Positions 1 to 11,600 of a DNA stretch of 64,000 nt are shown here, piece after piece. Under the pieces are notes generated by a model. The model did no database searches and was not told where the DNA came from. It saw only the letters and a list, made by a program, of their open reading frames with translations. Position 1 is the first letter of the stretch. Each line of letters starts with the position of its first letter. The DNA is from Fistularia commersonii (lineage: Eukaryota > Chordata > Actinopteri > Syngnathiformes > Fistulariidae). A program made the position numbers and the translations under genes. Where the stretch lies: assembly GCA_037954325.1 (NCBI GenBank), contig JBBMNZ010000030.1, forward strand, positions 4,611,001-4,675,000. Direction: 5' to 3'.

Positions 1-1260
1 CATCAGTCTTGTAAAAACACTTGAGCGCGTAAAAAAATATTTTCTCGTCGACCAGAAAATTGATATGTTCCGCGCCGTAATTCGTCCCGCGCTCAAAATG
101 GGTTTCATTTTGAGATACCAATGAACCCAGAATTCATCCGCGAGTGTCCACTTCTCCTCCCCGGAGACCCGGGAGGGAATAATACCACATTTACAACATT
201 TATTACCATTGCAAATAGAATCTTCGGATTTACCCGGTCATATCTTTTAATGTTGCATATATATATTTTGGGATTTTCTACCTTTGAGGAAACCCATGGT
301 CGCCGGGCTGGAGCATATTATCTTGACGCAATATTATATCCAACACTTATTGGGGTCGATGCTGATATAAAAAAAAAAGACCCAACTTTATCAGATGGCC
401 AGTCCACCTCCGTCGGTTCCTTTGGACGTGGAGGAGCTTTATTTCGGCTTTATATCCGAGCTGTTTATCCTTTACACCTCCGACCATTTATCAGAAATCA
501 TCTGCTTCTCCTGTTCATAGAGGTGGAGCGCCAACACCTCTGAAAAGAAGGTCTGGGAGCTTGACTGCTGATTTTTGAAGCAAAAACATTGACGTATCAA
601 GTAATAGCCGGGCATAGAAATGACAGGGTGTGGATGGAAGTATCAGGCGTTCAATATTTATGTTATAATGAAAGCTGATTGACATTAAAGGGACAACTTT
701 ATGAAATATTCACGAAAGAGCTTTTTCTAATATTTGCTGCCAATTTGCTGAAAGCGCCAGCAACTGTTCATTTGAAAACATTGGCTAAACACACAGAAGT
801 ACTATAACCACGCCGGCTTTTTTTTTTTTTTTTTTTTTTTTTTGAACGGCAAAATAGTTTTATATAAATCCCCTCCTCCGTGAATAAAAAGTTGGCGGTT
901 CTTAATAATGGCTGCTCCGGTGGGATTTCGGGGTTTGACGGACACGTCGTTTGACGTTAAGCTCGTCAATCAATACAATCCCCCCCCCCCAATTAAATTC
1001 CCACCTCCTGGTTCAACTTCTAATCTTTTAATCTTAATTACTTCTTGCCTGTTTGTTTGTTTGCTTTGTTCGCGATTAAACACGTGGCAGATGTGTTTAT
1101 TCCGCCGGTGTGGAGTGATGTCGTGGGAAGGTCCTACGAGATAATGAGAAATATGAGTTAATATGAAGGTTTGAAAGGGATACAAAAAAGCAATAATAAT
1201 ATGGAAAATTAACATATACATGTCTTTATATTTCTCCTTTTTTTTTTTTCATTTTATAAT
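1..1260. other. Upstream intron, no gene recognised
   Basis: This stretch must be csmd1 intron because the next exon, at 5450, begins mid-gene. It holds a T-tract at about 818-843 and a C-tract near 980-990. An open frame at 121-543 has no recognisable domain, and I treat it as chance. Confidence 0.6.
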
Positions 1261-2216
1261 TACCGTAATTTCCGGAAGATAAGCCGCGACTTTTTTCACG
1301 TAAACAACGATGCAGCTAATATACAGACTTTTTTGAGTGGGTGCGGGACGCTGACGAGCTTCACACCGCTAAAACATTTATCCTCGTCACATCGGACCGA
1401 TGAAATGACCGAGAAATTCTGAGTTCGTTCAACTCCGACACCGAAGAAGATGACTTTGACGGTTTTAGTGTGCAGGAGGAAGCCCGAGATAGCGATCTGC
1501 TAGCCCAGAGGTCGGCAACCCATAACACCCAAAGAGCCATTTGGACCCGGTTTCCACGGAAAAGAAATCACTGGGAGCCGCAATTACTTTTTGACGTCTT
1601 AAATAAAGGTACCACTGTATATATAGCTTTTTATTACCTATACACTTTGTACAAACAAGTGTGTAGTGTGTTGCTTCTGAAATTCGTATTACAGAGAAAA
1701 TTAAATTTTATTTATGTAATGAACTCATTTTGAGCTTTGGGCTTTCAGAGCGTGTAGCGGAGCCTTGACCTGAATTTCAAAAATAAATAGGGAAAAAATC
1801 ACTGTGTCAGTAAACAATAAAAATAAATATTTGCAAAATATCTTCATAAATATTTATTTTACCTGGTTCATGGGACTTCTGCTCCTGAACTTCTGCGCAC
1901 AGCATCTGCAAATCGGGACTTTACCGGCTGGTGGGTATACCGGCTTCCGCTGGTGTGACGTTATTTTGAGCGGCGAAAAATAATAAATATAATTTTATTT
2001 GAAATTTCAAGATCACAATAACCTTACAACTTAGACCTAAAAGTTACAAAAAGGAATTAACACAAATGAAATACACTTCAATTAAATATTTATGATTTAT
2101 TTTCCCAAGCCACTCGGTACCGCAGTGTAAAGATGAAAGAGCCGCGGGTTGCCGGCCCCTGGGCTAGCCGGTGCGGCTTATATTGAGGTGCGCTCAATAG
2201 TCCGGAAATTACGGTA
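1261..2216. mobile_element. Inverted-repeat DNA element (outer), carrying a nested hAT-like insert
   Basis: The left end TACCGTAATTTCCGGA is mirrored by TCCGGAAATTACGGTA at 2201-2216. Farther in, ATAAGCCGC near 1279 is mirrored by GCGGCTTAT near 2173. The ends define a DNA transposon, probably non-autonomous. The superfamily is not certain. Its left interior (about 1420-1500) can be read as a short acidic peptide, a possible transposase relic. A second element is inserted at 1506-2161. Confidence 0.75.
1506..2161. mobile_element. Nested hAT-like non-autonomous element
   Basis: It begins CAGAGGTCGGCAACC and ends GGTTGCCGGCCCCTG, imperfect terminal inverted repeats of a kind familiar from hAT elements. 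It is flanked by TGCTAGCC (1498-1505) and GGCTAGCC (2162-2169), an 8-bp target-site duplication with one mismatch, as expected for hAT. The 656-bp interior is AT-rich and has no complete transposase. Confidence 0.75.
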
Positions 2217-3705
2217 TTCCTTTCGGATATTACTCGTTCATTTGGTTTTGTCGAATCCCAATTCTGTAGCGATGTACCATTAATGTACCTGTTCGCCGCA
2301 TCTTCAGCGACCGAGGTTCGTCTTGTTGAAGAACACTTGAACGCGACGTGACCTTCCCATTACCATGCGGCCTTCTGAGTCTCGCTACTCTTTATCATTT
2401 AATTATTATTTGGTTTATGCCAAGAATTAGAAGAAGGAACACTACTCTTATCTACCCATTAAATATGAAACTACAGCCAGCCATTGATTGGACCCAGGCT
2501 AACTTTTCCCCGCTGCCAATCACCAAGCAAAGATAAGTTATCTTCCTTCTGGGCGTAGCTTCGAATCAAAAGGAGAGCGGGAGCAGGAAACCAAATAAGT
2601 GCACTTTCAAAAAAAAAAAAAATGAAGTTCCGGAGCCGCAAACTCAGCGTGCTCCACTTAAGGGAGGAAAAAATAAAAAGAAGAAACTCAGCGACGGTCG
2701 TAAATTCTCTTCACGCCGGTTCCTGTGAGATCAGACCTGAGGTGTTTCCGAGTTAGCGGAGTAAAAGTATCATGTCGCTCTCTGGGTTTTATGTGCAAAC
2801 CTGTACAAATGAGATTGAGCTCAGTAAAGCACAAATGCATCCCCGGCCAGAGAACGGCTAAAACCTTTCAACTGGATTTATCTGTGTGTGCAGATGAATG
2901 TGTGTGTGACCGATTAGCGGTTGTTCCAAAGTCACCCGAGGGAAACAACGAAGATTAGTTTTCACAATGGCCTCTCTGCACACACACGCGCACACACACA
3001 CACGTGCTTGCGTTCATACAAAGAAAAAAAAGCACACACTTGCACCGGTGACACCGGGTCGATAGGCTTGTTCTCCCTGTTAAGACCCCCTATTCACATG
3101 AAGCTACAGTACACGGTGACATTGGACCAGAATGTGTGTGTGCGTGCGCGTGCGTGTGTGTGTGTGCGTGCGTGTGTGTGAATGTGTGCGCTCGCGTACA
3201 AATACATCTGTATGATCGCGGCGACTCCTTCTCTTTTGACAAGCGTGCATGTATGGCCTGATTCATCACTTTATTTATCTATTTTCCGTTTATCCCGAAA
3301 AGAAAAATATCTAATCACGACACAGATCATTTTTCGCCGTTGTGAGAAACACACGATCGCACACACTGCGGCCGAGGCCCGATTTATATCTACATCTGAC
3401 AAATCGAAATCCCAAGGCGTTAAAGGATAAGTAAGGTGTGTCTGTGCTGTAGGCTCAATTTAACAACCATCCTCTAGATATTTACTGTGTGGAGCAAAGA
3501 GAAAAATATAATCTTAGAATATTTCGAGGTATTATATTAATTACAGAATCATAACAGAAATAATCTGTACCCTTAAGAATCGCTATTTTATCACCTCTGT
3601 TTTTACGTGTTTCATGGATCTCATTAGGTTTCAGGTAAAGGTAAATTTTTACATGGTGAATGTCATATTCATTTCAGTTACCCCACCCAAACTTATGATA
3701 AAAGT

Positions 3706-3743
<38 letters not shown>

Positions 3744-3835
3744 GTGAGCAAGTGTTCCCAAACGAACGCTCTATCTGTCCGTCAGATAGAATTTGCTGAC
3801 AGGGCAGTTCTGCAAGGGCAGAGAGGGAATCACGT

Positions 3836-3894
<59 letters not shown>

Positions 3895-5449
3895 GACTGT
3901 TCTCTACCACCCACCTGCTACCCCCCGTCAGCACACATAATACACTATTAAGGCAAACACCAACCCCTTGATGCCAGCATGTGTTTGTAGTCCACTGCTT
4001 TGTCTTCTCTGCCATTTCATACTTGATCAAAACAACAATAAAATAAAAGCAAATAACTGCTCAAATTATATTTCTATTTATTTAGTATTTTTACAATGGA
4101 ATGCAAAATGTCACACAGCTACCCCGAAATACATCCTGACTGTCCTTGATAGCAACAGTTTCATAACAAAGCCGAAAAAAGGCAGGCGATCCTCATTCAC
4201 GTGGAATTTTGATTTTCTTTTCAAATATTCCCGTTCTCTCGTTCTGCTCCGAGAAAGCAGTTTGGTTGAAGCGGCCCTGTGGTATCTCCGTATTTCAGTT
4301 CGTCATTTCACAAGCGATCAATAGCATCCTCCCCGGGCTGTTTCCAGAGGAACCGTTCTGCTAGCAGGGTAAATACCGCCGTAAATGCTAAAATTAAACG
4401 CGACTGCATTCTAATTAATCCACCACGGTCACGCTGTTAGCACGGGGCCAATAAATTATGTTATATTTGATGCCTGTATTTACACCTTAATGACATGGAA
4501 GAGAAGAAAAGGTGATTTAAGAAAAAAAAAAAATGATATAAAAGAAAAGAAAATCAAATAAGGATGTGCATTTTATTCTGGTCCACTGGTTTCATGTATT
4601 AATGCACAGTATATCAGATCGCCTTACGTAAAGAGCAAGCCTAATTTAAGTTTTATTAGTGTCCGTAATTCAAACATTAAAGTTTTATAAAGACCCGATT
4701 CGCTCAGCTAGAAAACATATCGACGGTCTTTTTGTTTCAAGGACCTTCTGGATGGGGGGGCGGTTCATGTTAACAGAAGGGGGTCGCAACATGAAACCGC
4801 TCGCTGTGCGTCCGCTCGGGAACCCGAGACATAATTCCTGGATAAAAGATGCCACGGGTGTATTTTTATGTATTTTTATTCCCACTCTTGAGCTCCGCAA
4901 GGGGAAATGTCATTCATATTTAAATAGCCACCGCCAATAACTCCAAAAACTCCTCACCTTGCAATCAAATATCGTGAGTAGATAAACAGGAAGATGGGGA
5001 AATATGTTTTTATTTTGGCATGAATCTTCCAATTAATGGAGCTTGGCAAAGTGCTGTAAGGCTCATTACTATGTATTACAGCAACCAGAAGGTGTTAATG
5101 CAAAGCTGCCAGGGGCTGGTGAAATACAAAAACCCGAGATAGAAGCAGAAATACTGTTATCTGTGTCAAAGTATTTGAAAAGTACGGCTTATACCCTACT
5201 TTGGACTGCCTCGGAAGTACCGTGGCACATTACAGAAAAGTTATTTCAAAAGGTGTTCACTGTTAAGACTGTCTTTCTTCTCTATTTGCATATTTTGTTT
5301 GATTAATATTAAAAAAGATATTTAGTTTGATTAATTAATAGTCATTCCAAGGTTCGACATGCACCGCGGACCGCACAGCTGCTGTGCGATTGCAGATTTG
5401 ATGAGTTTGACCTGATTATGTCAGTATTGTTCTATTTCCCTGCCCGTAG
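2217..5449. other. csmd1 intron with CA/TG microsatellites
   Basis: No exon is recognisable. CA/TG tracts lie at about 2979-3004, 3132-3182, 3711-3746 and 3837-3895. The remainder is moderately AT-rich and matches no repeat I can name. Confidence 0.6.
3837..3895. repeat. (CA)n microsatellite
   Basis: About 59 bp of CA dinucleotides, with one AA interruption near the end. Confidence 0.95.
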
Positions 5450-5632
5450 GCGACACGGCCGGCTCCTGCGGCGATCCCGGCATCCCCTCCCACGGTTTGA
5501 GAGAGCAAACGGATTTCAGGATCCGCTCCAAGGTTTACTACAGCTGCATGGAGGGCTACGATCTCGTCGGCTCGTCGGAGAGGATGTGCTTCCCCAACGG
5601 GACCTGGTCCGGCACGCAGCCCTTTTGCAAAC
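5450..5632 (+). CDS. csmd1: csmd1 exon: Sushi/CCP domain (1st of 7 in window)
   Basis: This 183-bp, phase 1-1 exon encodes one complete CCP module. It starts GDTAGSCGDPGIPSHG and ends NGTWSGTQPFCK, with the CCP signature of four cysteines, the 'YYSCMEGYDL' strand and the invariant Trp. NGTW is an N-glycosylation sequon. The acceptor is 'tgcccgtag' just before 5450 and the donor is 'gtaggg' at 5633. A phase 1-1 exon per module is the usual CCP architecture. The preceding exon is not in the window. Confidence 0.93.
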
Positions 5633-8600
5633 GTAGGGAAACTTAATGGAGAGATTAAAAAAAGAGCAGCTAGCCGCCGAGCTAACCTTTCCTTTTCCTC
5701 CAGCCGTCCAGTGCGGGAACCCCGGCACTCCCAGTAACGGCAGGGTTTTCCGTTTGGACGGGACCACGTTCTCGCACTCGGTGATCTATTCCTGCATGGA
5801 TGGCTACCTGCTCACCGGCGCCACCACCAGGCAGTGTCAGGCCAACGGCACCTGGTCGGGAGCACAGCCCAACTGCACCAGTGAGATACTTCTACTGTAT
5901 TTGCGTGCACGTGCATGTACAGGGTTGTCTCCGAAAATTTGAATATTGTTATAAAGTTCTTTATCTTCTGTGATGCAATTAAAAAGAAAAAAAAAAAAAA
6001 AAAAATTCTAAGAATAAGAATAAGAACAACTTTATTAATCCCGAAGGAAATTGCTGTGCCAGAGTTACAGAAAATGTAACAGTAATAAATAATAAAAGAA
6101 AGGCAGAATTAGAAATAAAAATAAACTATGAACTATAAAGTGTCTCAGTGAAACTATAAAGTGACTGAGTAAGCAGTGATAAAAACTATAAGTGTCTTAG
6201 TAACAAGTAAGGTAAGGAGTGCACAATAGTATGATAGAAGGGAAAATTGTAGTGTAAATGATATTCATGATATTCTAATATTTGAGATAGGATTTTTGAC
6301 TTTTCTTGAGATGTAAGCCGTCATCAACAATATCAAAATAATAAAAGGCTTGCAATATTTCAGTTGATTTGTAATGAATCCAGAATGTATGATATTTTTG
6401 TTTTTGTCATTGCATTACAGAAGATAAAGAACTTTATCACAATATTCTAGTTTTCTGAGACAGTCCTGAATGCTAATGCAGTCAATAACCATAAAATTGT
6501 GAATTTGAAGCTGCCATTAAGCTGCTGAGGAGGTCAGCTCGGCTTATATATCATGTCATGTAAGGGAAGGTACTTTTTTGCTGTTCCTTTTCGGGAACTA
6601 GTCGGAGGTAGGGTGTTTTTTTACAGTTCCATCGGGACTCTTGCGAAGTAGGTGCCAATATCAGATACTTCTTTCAGTCTTCGGATCGCCATTTTTTAAA
6701 AACTTATCGTAGCCACTGTTTTCTGGCATCAAAACGGACGGAACCAGTGGTCCCTTACTTCCTGTGCTAATGCAAAAGTAAAAGTTTGCCGTCGAGGAGT
6801 GGTGTTTCCAGCGTAACCCACCTAAAGGCCGCTAGGAGTACTACACAGGTGGAGTTTTTCAATAGAATAAATGAAGAAAGGAAGGGAGCTTATGTGCAGA
6901 AATAAGTCAGTTTTATTAAGTCATAATTCAGGCAAAATTATGCATTCATATGTTGATTTCTGATTAAAAAAAAATGGAGATGACAAGAATGAATAACCAA
7001 ACAAGTGCAACCGGTCAGCTGAGGAAATACGAAGTATTCCACCTTCACCCAAACCATAAACAAGGAATCTTTTGGGGAATTTACACCACACAAAACGTAG
7101 CCAGCTAACAATGGCAAGTGTTATTCGCTACACAGCAGCAGAGACCGAACTAAATGTAGAAAGAAGAGACAAAGAAATAAACACAATAATGAAGTGGAGG
7201 TGGTTTCACAAAAAAATAGCTGGAGTTACAGGACAGAATGGCGAGCACCAGATGGCCTACAAATGAACACATACGAAACATCACTACGTTGAGGTATTTA
7301 AGTGTTATAACCTTGAAATAATGGAGGGAAAAACCGCGGTTAAACAAATTGTCTTGACTTCTGTGGTTTGCCTTAGCTTTTTCCGTCCAGGTCAACGTGA
7401 GGAAATGGTTAGTATCCTCTGTAAAGTTCAGTCCCGCAGGAATGTTGTTCTAAAGTGCCGATTTCCCGCGAACGTCCCGTGAAAGTTTAAAATAGCGGAA
7501 AAAAAAAAAAAGAAGGGATCCTGTGCTGTGAGCTACCGGCGTCACATCATGCAACATGACCGTAAGAAAAAATGCAAAATGAAAGGGCTAGCGTTGCCCG
7601 TCACATTAGACTCAAAGTCAAACCGGACAGTTCTTGGATCTATGCTCTTGGAACTTTTCTGCAGAATCCAGATGCGATAACATCAAATTTAGGATTGTTA
7701 GTCCTGCTCTAAACCTAATCACGACGCCATTGTTTTTTTTTTTTTCCGTCTTGTGCGTCCTTGTTCCACGATAAACTTGTTTTCACAACATCGTCTCGAT
7801 AAGCCCGGAGCCTAATGTTCCTGACACAGATTTTCAGTGAAATAGATGACTGTCATATATTTTTCATGTTTTTTTTTTTTTTTCTTCAAATTTTATTTTC
7901 ACTCATCAATTATTTTCTGATTTTTTTTTTTTTTTTTTTTTTTTTTTGCATTAATTTTATGGCATTTCCATACAGTAGGAACACGTTCTTACCATGTGAA
8001 ATGGGACTGTAGGCAGAGATGCCATATTGATGGAACATCTAAAGTCCACCATTAAGGATGGACGTGACCTTTCTGCATTACTTAAAAATCCATTTCCGAA
8101 AAAGGTTAAAAAAACTCTAGATATTAGTCCTGGGGAAAAAAAAAGTTTTCCCCCGCATTGAGGTATTGACTTTTACACTGGGTTGGTTGACATCTGCTAA
8201 AAGTCATGACAAAGTCTGGAGTGAGTTTAAAAACATTTAAACAACTCGCTGGACTATGAAGGTCGGTGCTTTATTGGAGCAGAAGAAGAATCTTGAAGTG
8301 AATTAACAAAGTCCCAAGACGACGGGAGCGCAGTTAGTCGGAAAACCTAGCTGACACTTTGCGGTTCGTAGTCCGAGACGAACGTGGCGTCTATACTAGA
8401 CCTTTTGTGACGTCACAAGCAGGACGCCCCGCCTTTACTTGTCGCTCCGCCGTCCAAAAGAACTTTTTCAGCCTGAGTTTGACGAAAAAAAACTAAACTT
8501 ATTTGAAAGTAGACCACTAAAGTGAATTTATTCATCTCGGGAAGAGGCGGAATGTGTCCTCCTTGCAGCGATCTGGCACGGCTCGAGTTAATTTATGCTA

Positions 8601-11600
8601 AATTGACTCACTATCACATGTGGGGCCAGAGAAAAAAAAAGAAAGATAGATAGATAGAGAGGGAAGGAGAGAAAAATAGATGGGACAAAACTGTAGTCTC
8701 GCCGTCTCTTGTGGAAAGTGACGATATGGGACTAAACAGTCATTTCATTAAGGAAGATGGAGGGTTCATATTCTGGTTACAGATAAGTTCTGTAAGTTCT
8801 GTCGAGGACACACGAGGAATAAAATAGGGCTAAAATGACTATAATACTCAAAGACTTGTTTTGGTAAGTTTAAATCCAGCACCTGCAGATGGTTGGTGGT
8901 GGGGTGTCGCTTTTTTTTTAAATATTCAGATAAACAGCTGGGAGGTGGCGATGTCGGTTTCACATCATCGGAGGCAGAACGGACCCCTCGGCTGGTCTTG
9001 TCTTGTTCTCGGGGTTAGCGGCCGATAAAAAGTAGCCCAGACTGTCAGTCAAGAGATAATGTGGCGCGAGACGCCGCGGATTAGCCTGGAAACGTGCCGA
9101 AGAGCAAACGAACCCCGGCCGAGACAGGAAGTAATCCCCGTAACAGAAGCAAACAACCACCGTCTCCGGATGTGAACATCGGCTTTTGAAGACGCAACAC
9201 GGGATGGCGTTTTATTTACATTCGGATTGCCGGAGACGAACTCCTCCGTGAAAAATAAATCCGTCCGTCCACCAGTCGGTCCACCTCCACCTAGAGGAGC
9301 TTGACCTGGAGCGGGTATCCGTGGCAGCAGACTTGAGAACCCCACTCCGGCTTCTGCCGGGGGACCCCGAGGCGGTCCCGGAGCAGATGAGATCCGTAAA
9401 TCCTTCCGAAACGTCCCCGGCTGGACCGCTGGAGCTCCCGCTTTTCGGACATACTCAGAAGACCTCTAATCGGAGGCATCCGGGGATCGACTACCTCAGA
9501 TATGAGAGCGAAGTCCCCGCGGTTCTTCTTCCATCTCCCCGGCGGATCCCCGAGCTCCTCACCCTATTTTTAATGCTCAACCGGGTCAGCCTGCAGAAGA
9601 AACTAATTTTCAGCCACGCGTATCCCCGACCTCCTTCTTCCGGTCACCGGCGAGAGCCAAAGGTGAGCGTTGGAACATAAATAAACCGGTAAACCGAGAG
9701 CTTAGCCTTCCAGCTGAGCTATCCTACGCAAGCGCATCACCGCCGATCCATCTAAGGAACAAGACCCAGACGTATCAAAATCCTTTCCTCGTGGCGCCGG
9801 CTCTTCTTTCGTATTTGCGAGAGTGTCTCACGCTTAGCGTCGACTCTTGCTAGAAGTTTCAATTTCCTGTGCGGTCAAAGTTCATGAAACAGGGATAAAC
9901 AAAGTGGGAGGACTGATCGTGAATATATCGTGCGGATGGCATAAGAGCACCAATTATTCCCCGGCTACCTCCACGATTCTCATCAAGGCTTTCGCGTCTA
10001 TCCTTTCCCCTTTTCCCCTCGCTTTTCCTTTGTCGCTTACAGAACGGATTAGCCATTAGTCGTAAGCAGACTGTTTGCGAAGTAAACAGCGAAGAAATTA
10101 TATTGTTCCACCGCATGACCTGGAAGATAATTTCTCTTCATCTTCTTCTCAACTCCAAACCCCGTTTTCCCGTCTCCCGCAGTGATAAACTGCGGCGATC
10201 CCGGTGTGCCGGCCAACGGTCTTCGCTACGGAGAGGACTTCACCATCGGTCAGAACGTGACCTTCCAGTGCCAGCCGGGCTACAGGATGGAGGAGGACGG
10301 CTCGCCCGTGAGGATGTGCACTCAGAACGGCACGTGGAGCGGGATCATGCCTTTATGCACAGGTGAGTCTCCAATTTAATCCCGCTAACTTTATTTTTCC
10401 AGGGAAAGGTTGATACTTTCCCGCCGGTAGCGTGACGTGCTAAGCTAAAAACAATTCACATTTGCCGGCGAAATATTATCCTGACCACTCCAACGGTCAT
10501 CGCCCTGTTTATGAAAACCCTTATGTGTGTAAATACCAAGCTAAAGGTGGAACAACATTATTATGCTGATGGGAAAAAAAAAACCGACCCCTGCCGCTGA
10601 ATTCGTAATTGATTCCTGACATTTTCCGAGGCAGCTGCCCACCAACGCGGCACGCTCGAATTCGCTCCGTGAGAAAAGTCTAGAACACAACCGGTTACGT
10701 CATGAAGCGGTATAATGTGGTACATCGTGCATTGTGAATTCCAAAGAGTCAACAACAATTCTGTAAAGTACATGTGGGAGCTGGTTGTTTCCCCTTGAGC
10801 TGCATTTTGAGGACTGTGATTTTGACTGCGGAGCGAGCTTTATCTCTCAGTGTTTAAATCAAAATTGTATTTAGGGGTCACGGTAGTGTTTGTGCCTTAA
10901 AGCAAGAGGATCACTGGTTGGATTCTGACAGGAGGCCTTTTCCTGAGAAGTCTTGCATTCTAAAAACATGCAAGAGGCTTGTGTGAGACCCTACATTTTC
11001 AATAAATGTGAATAAGATACTGGATGGTTGCGGCGTGGCGCAGGGGGTGGCGTGATCGTCCTTGGAATCGAACATTCCCGGTTCCTCCTAGCCTGTCGAA
11101 GTGTTGTTGAGCAAGTCCCTGAACCCCTAACTGCTCCCCTGGCGCCGCTAGATGGCAGCTAACTGCTAATGGTTCATCAGGAATTTCCCACAATGGATTA
11201 ATTGAGTACAATAAAATTAAAAGTCATGCCCTAACTGTCTTTCTTATCCTTGCTGGTCCCTGCCCACACGCATCCCGCTTATTTTTGCTCATTTATTTTA
11301 TTCTTGTCATCGCTATTGTCACTCCAATTATCTTGTTGTTTCGTTCTGGTCGTGTATTTTTCACCCTGACTGTTCCTTAATGTTGTCCATTATAATCCCT
11401 GATGTTGTTGTTCCTGCTGCTGTCTATTTATTCGTGGTTTTTATGATATCTTCTGTCTCTCTCTTTATATCTATTTTACTTTTTTTTATTTTTTTCATTA
11501 TACCTCTTTCGCTGCTGTGACAAAGGAATTTTGTCACGGCAGAAAAAAAAAAAATTTAAAAATATATATATACAGGCTGATTCTCTGTGTAAAATGAGAT

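Noticed and set aside
121..543. A 140-codon open frame near the window start
   Set aside because: It has no recognisable domain, the composition looks random and it lies in the csmd1 intron.
2921..3971. Open frames rich in Cys-Val or His-Thr
   Set aside because: They are translations of CA/TG microsatellites. The same holds for those near 36700, 43700, 48200, 52900, 54000 and 59300.
9049..9680. Overlapping open frames on both strands of about 100-120 codons
   Set aside because: CpG-rich sequence lacks stops by chance. No family, no splice context and no conserved motif is seen.
11029..11215. A functional tRNA gene
   Set aside because: The tRNA-like head is imperfect and is followed by a SINE body and an A-rich tail. 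A SINE is the better reading.
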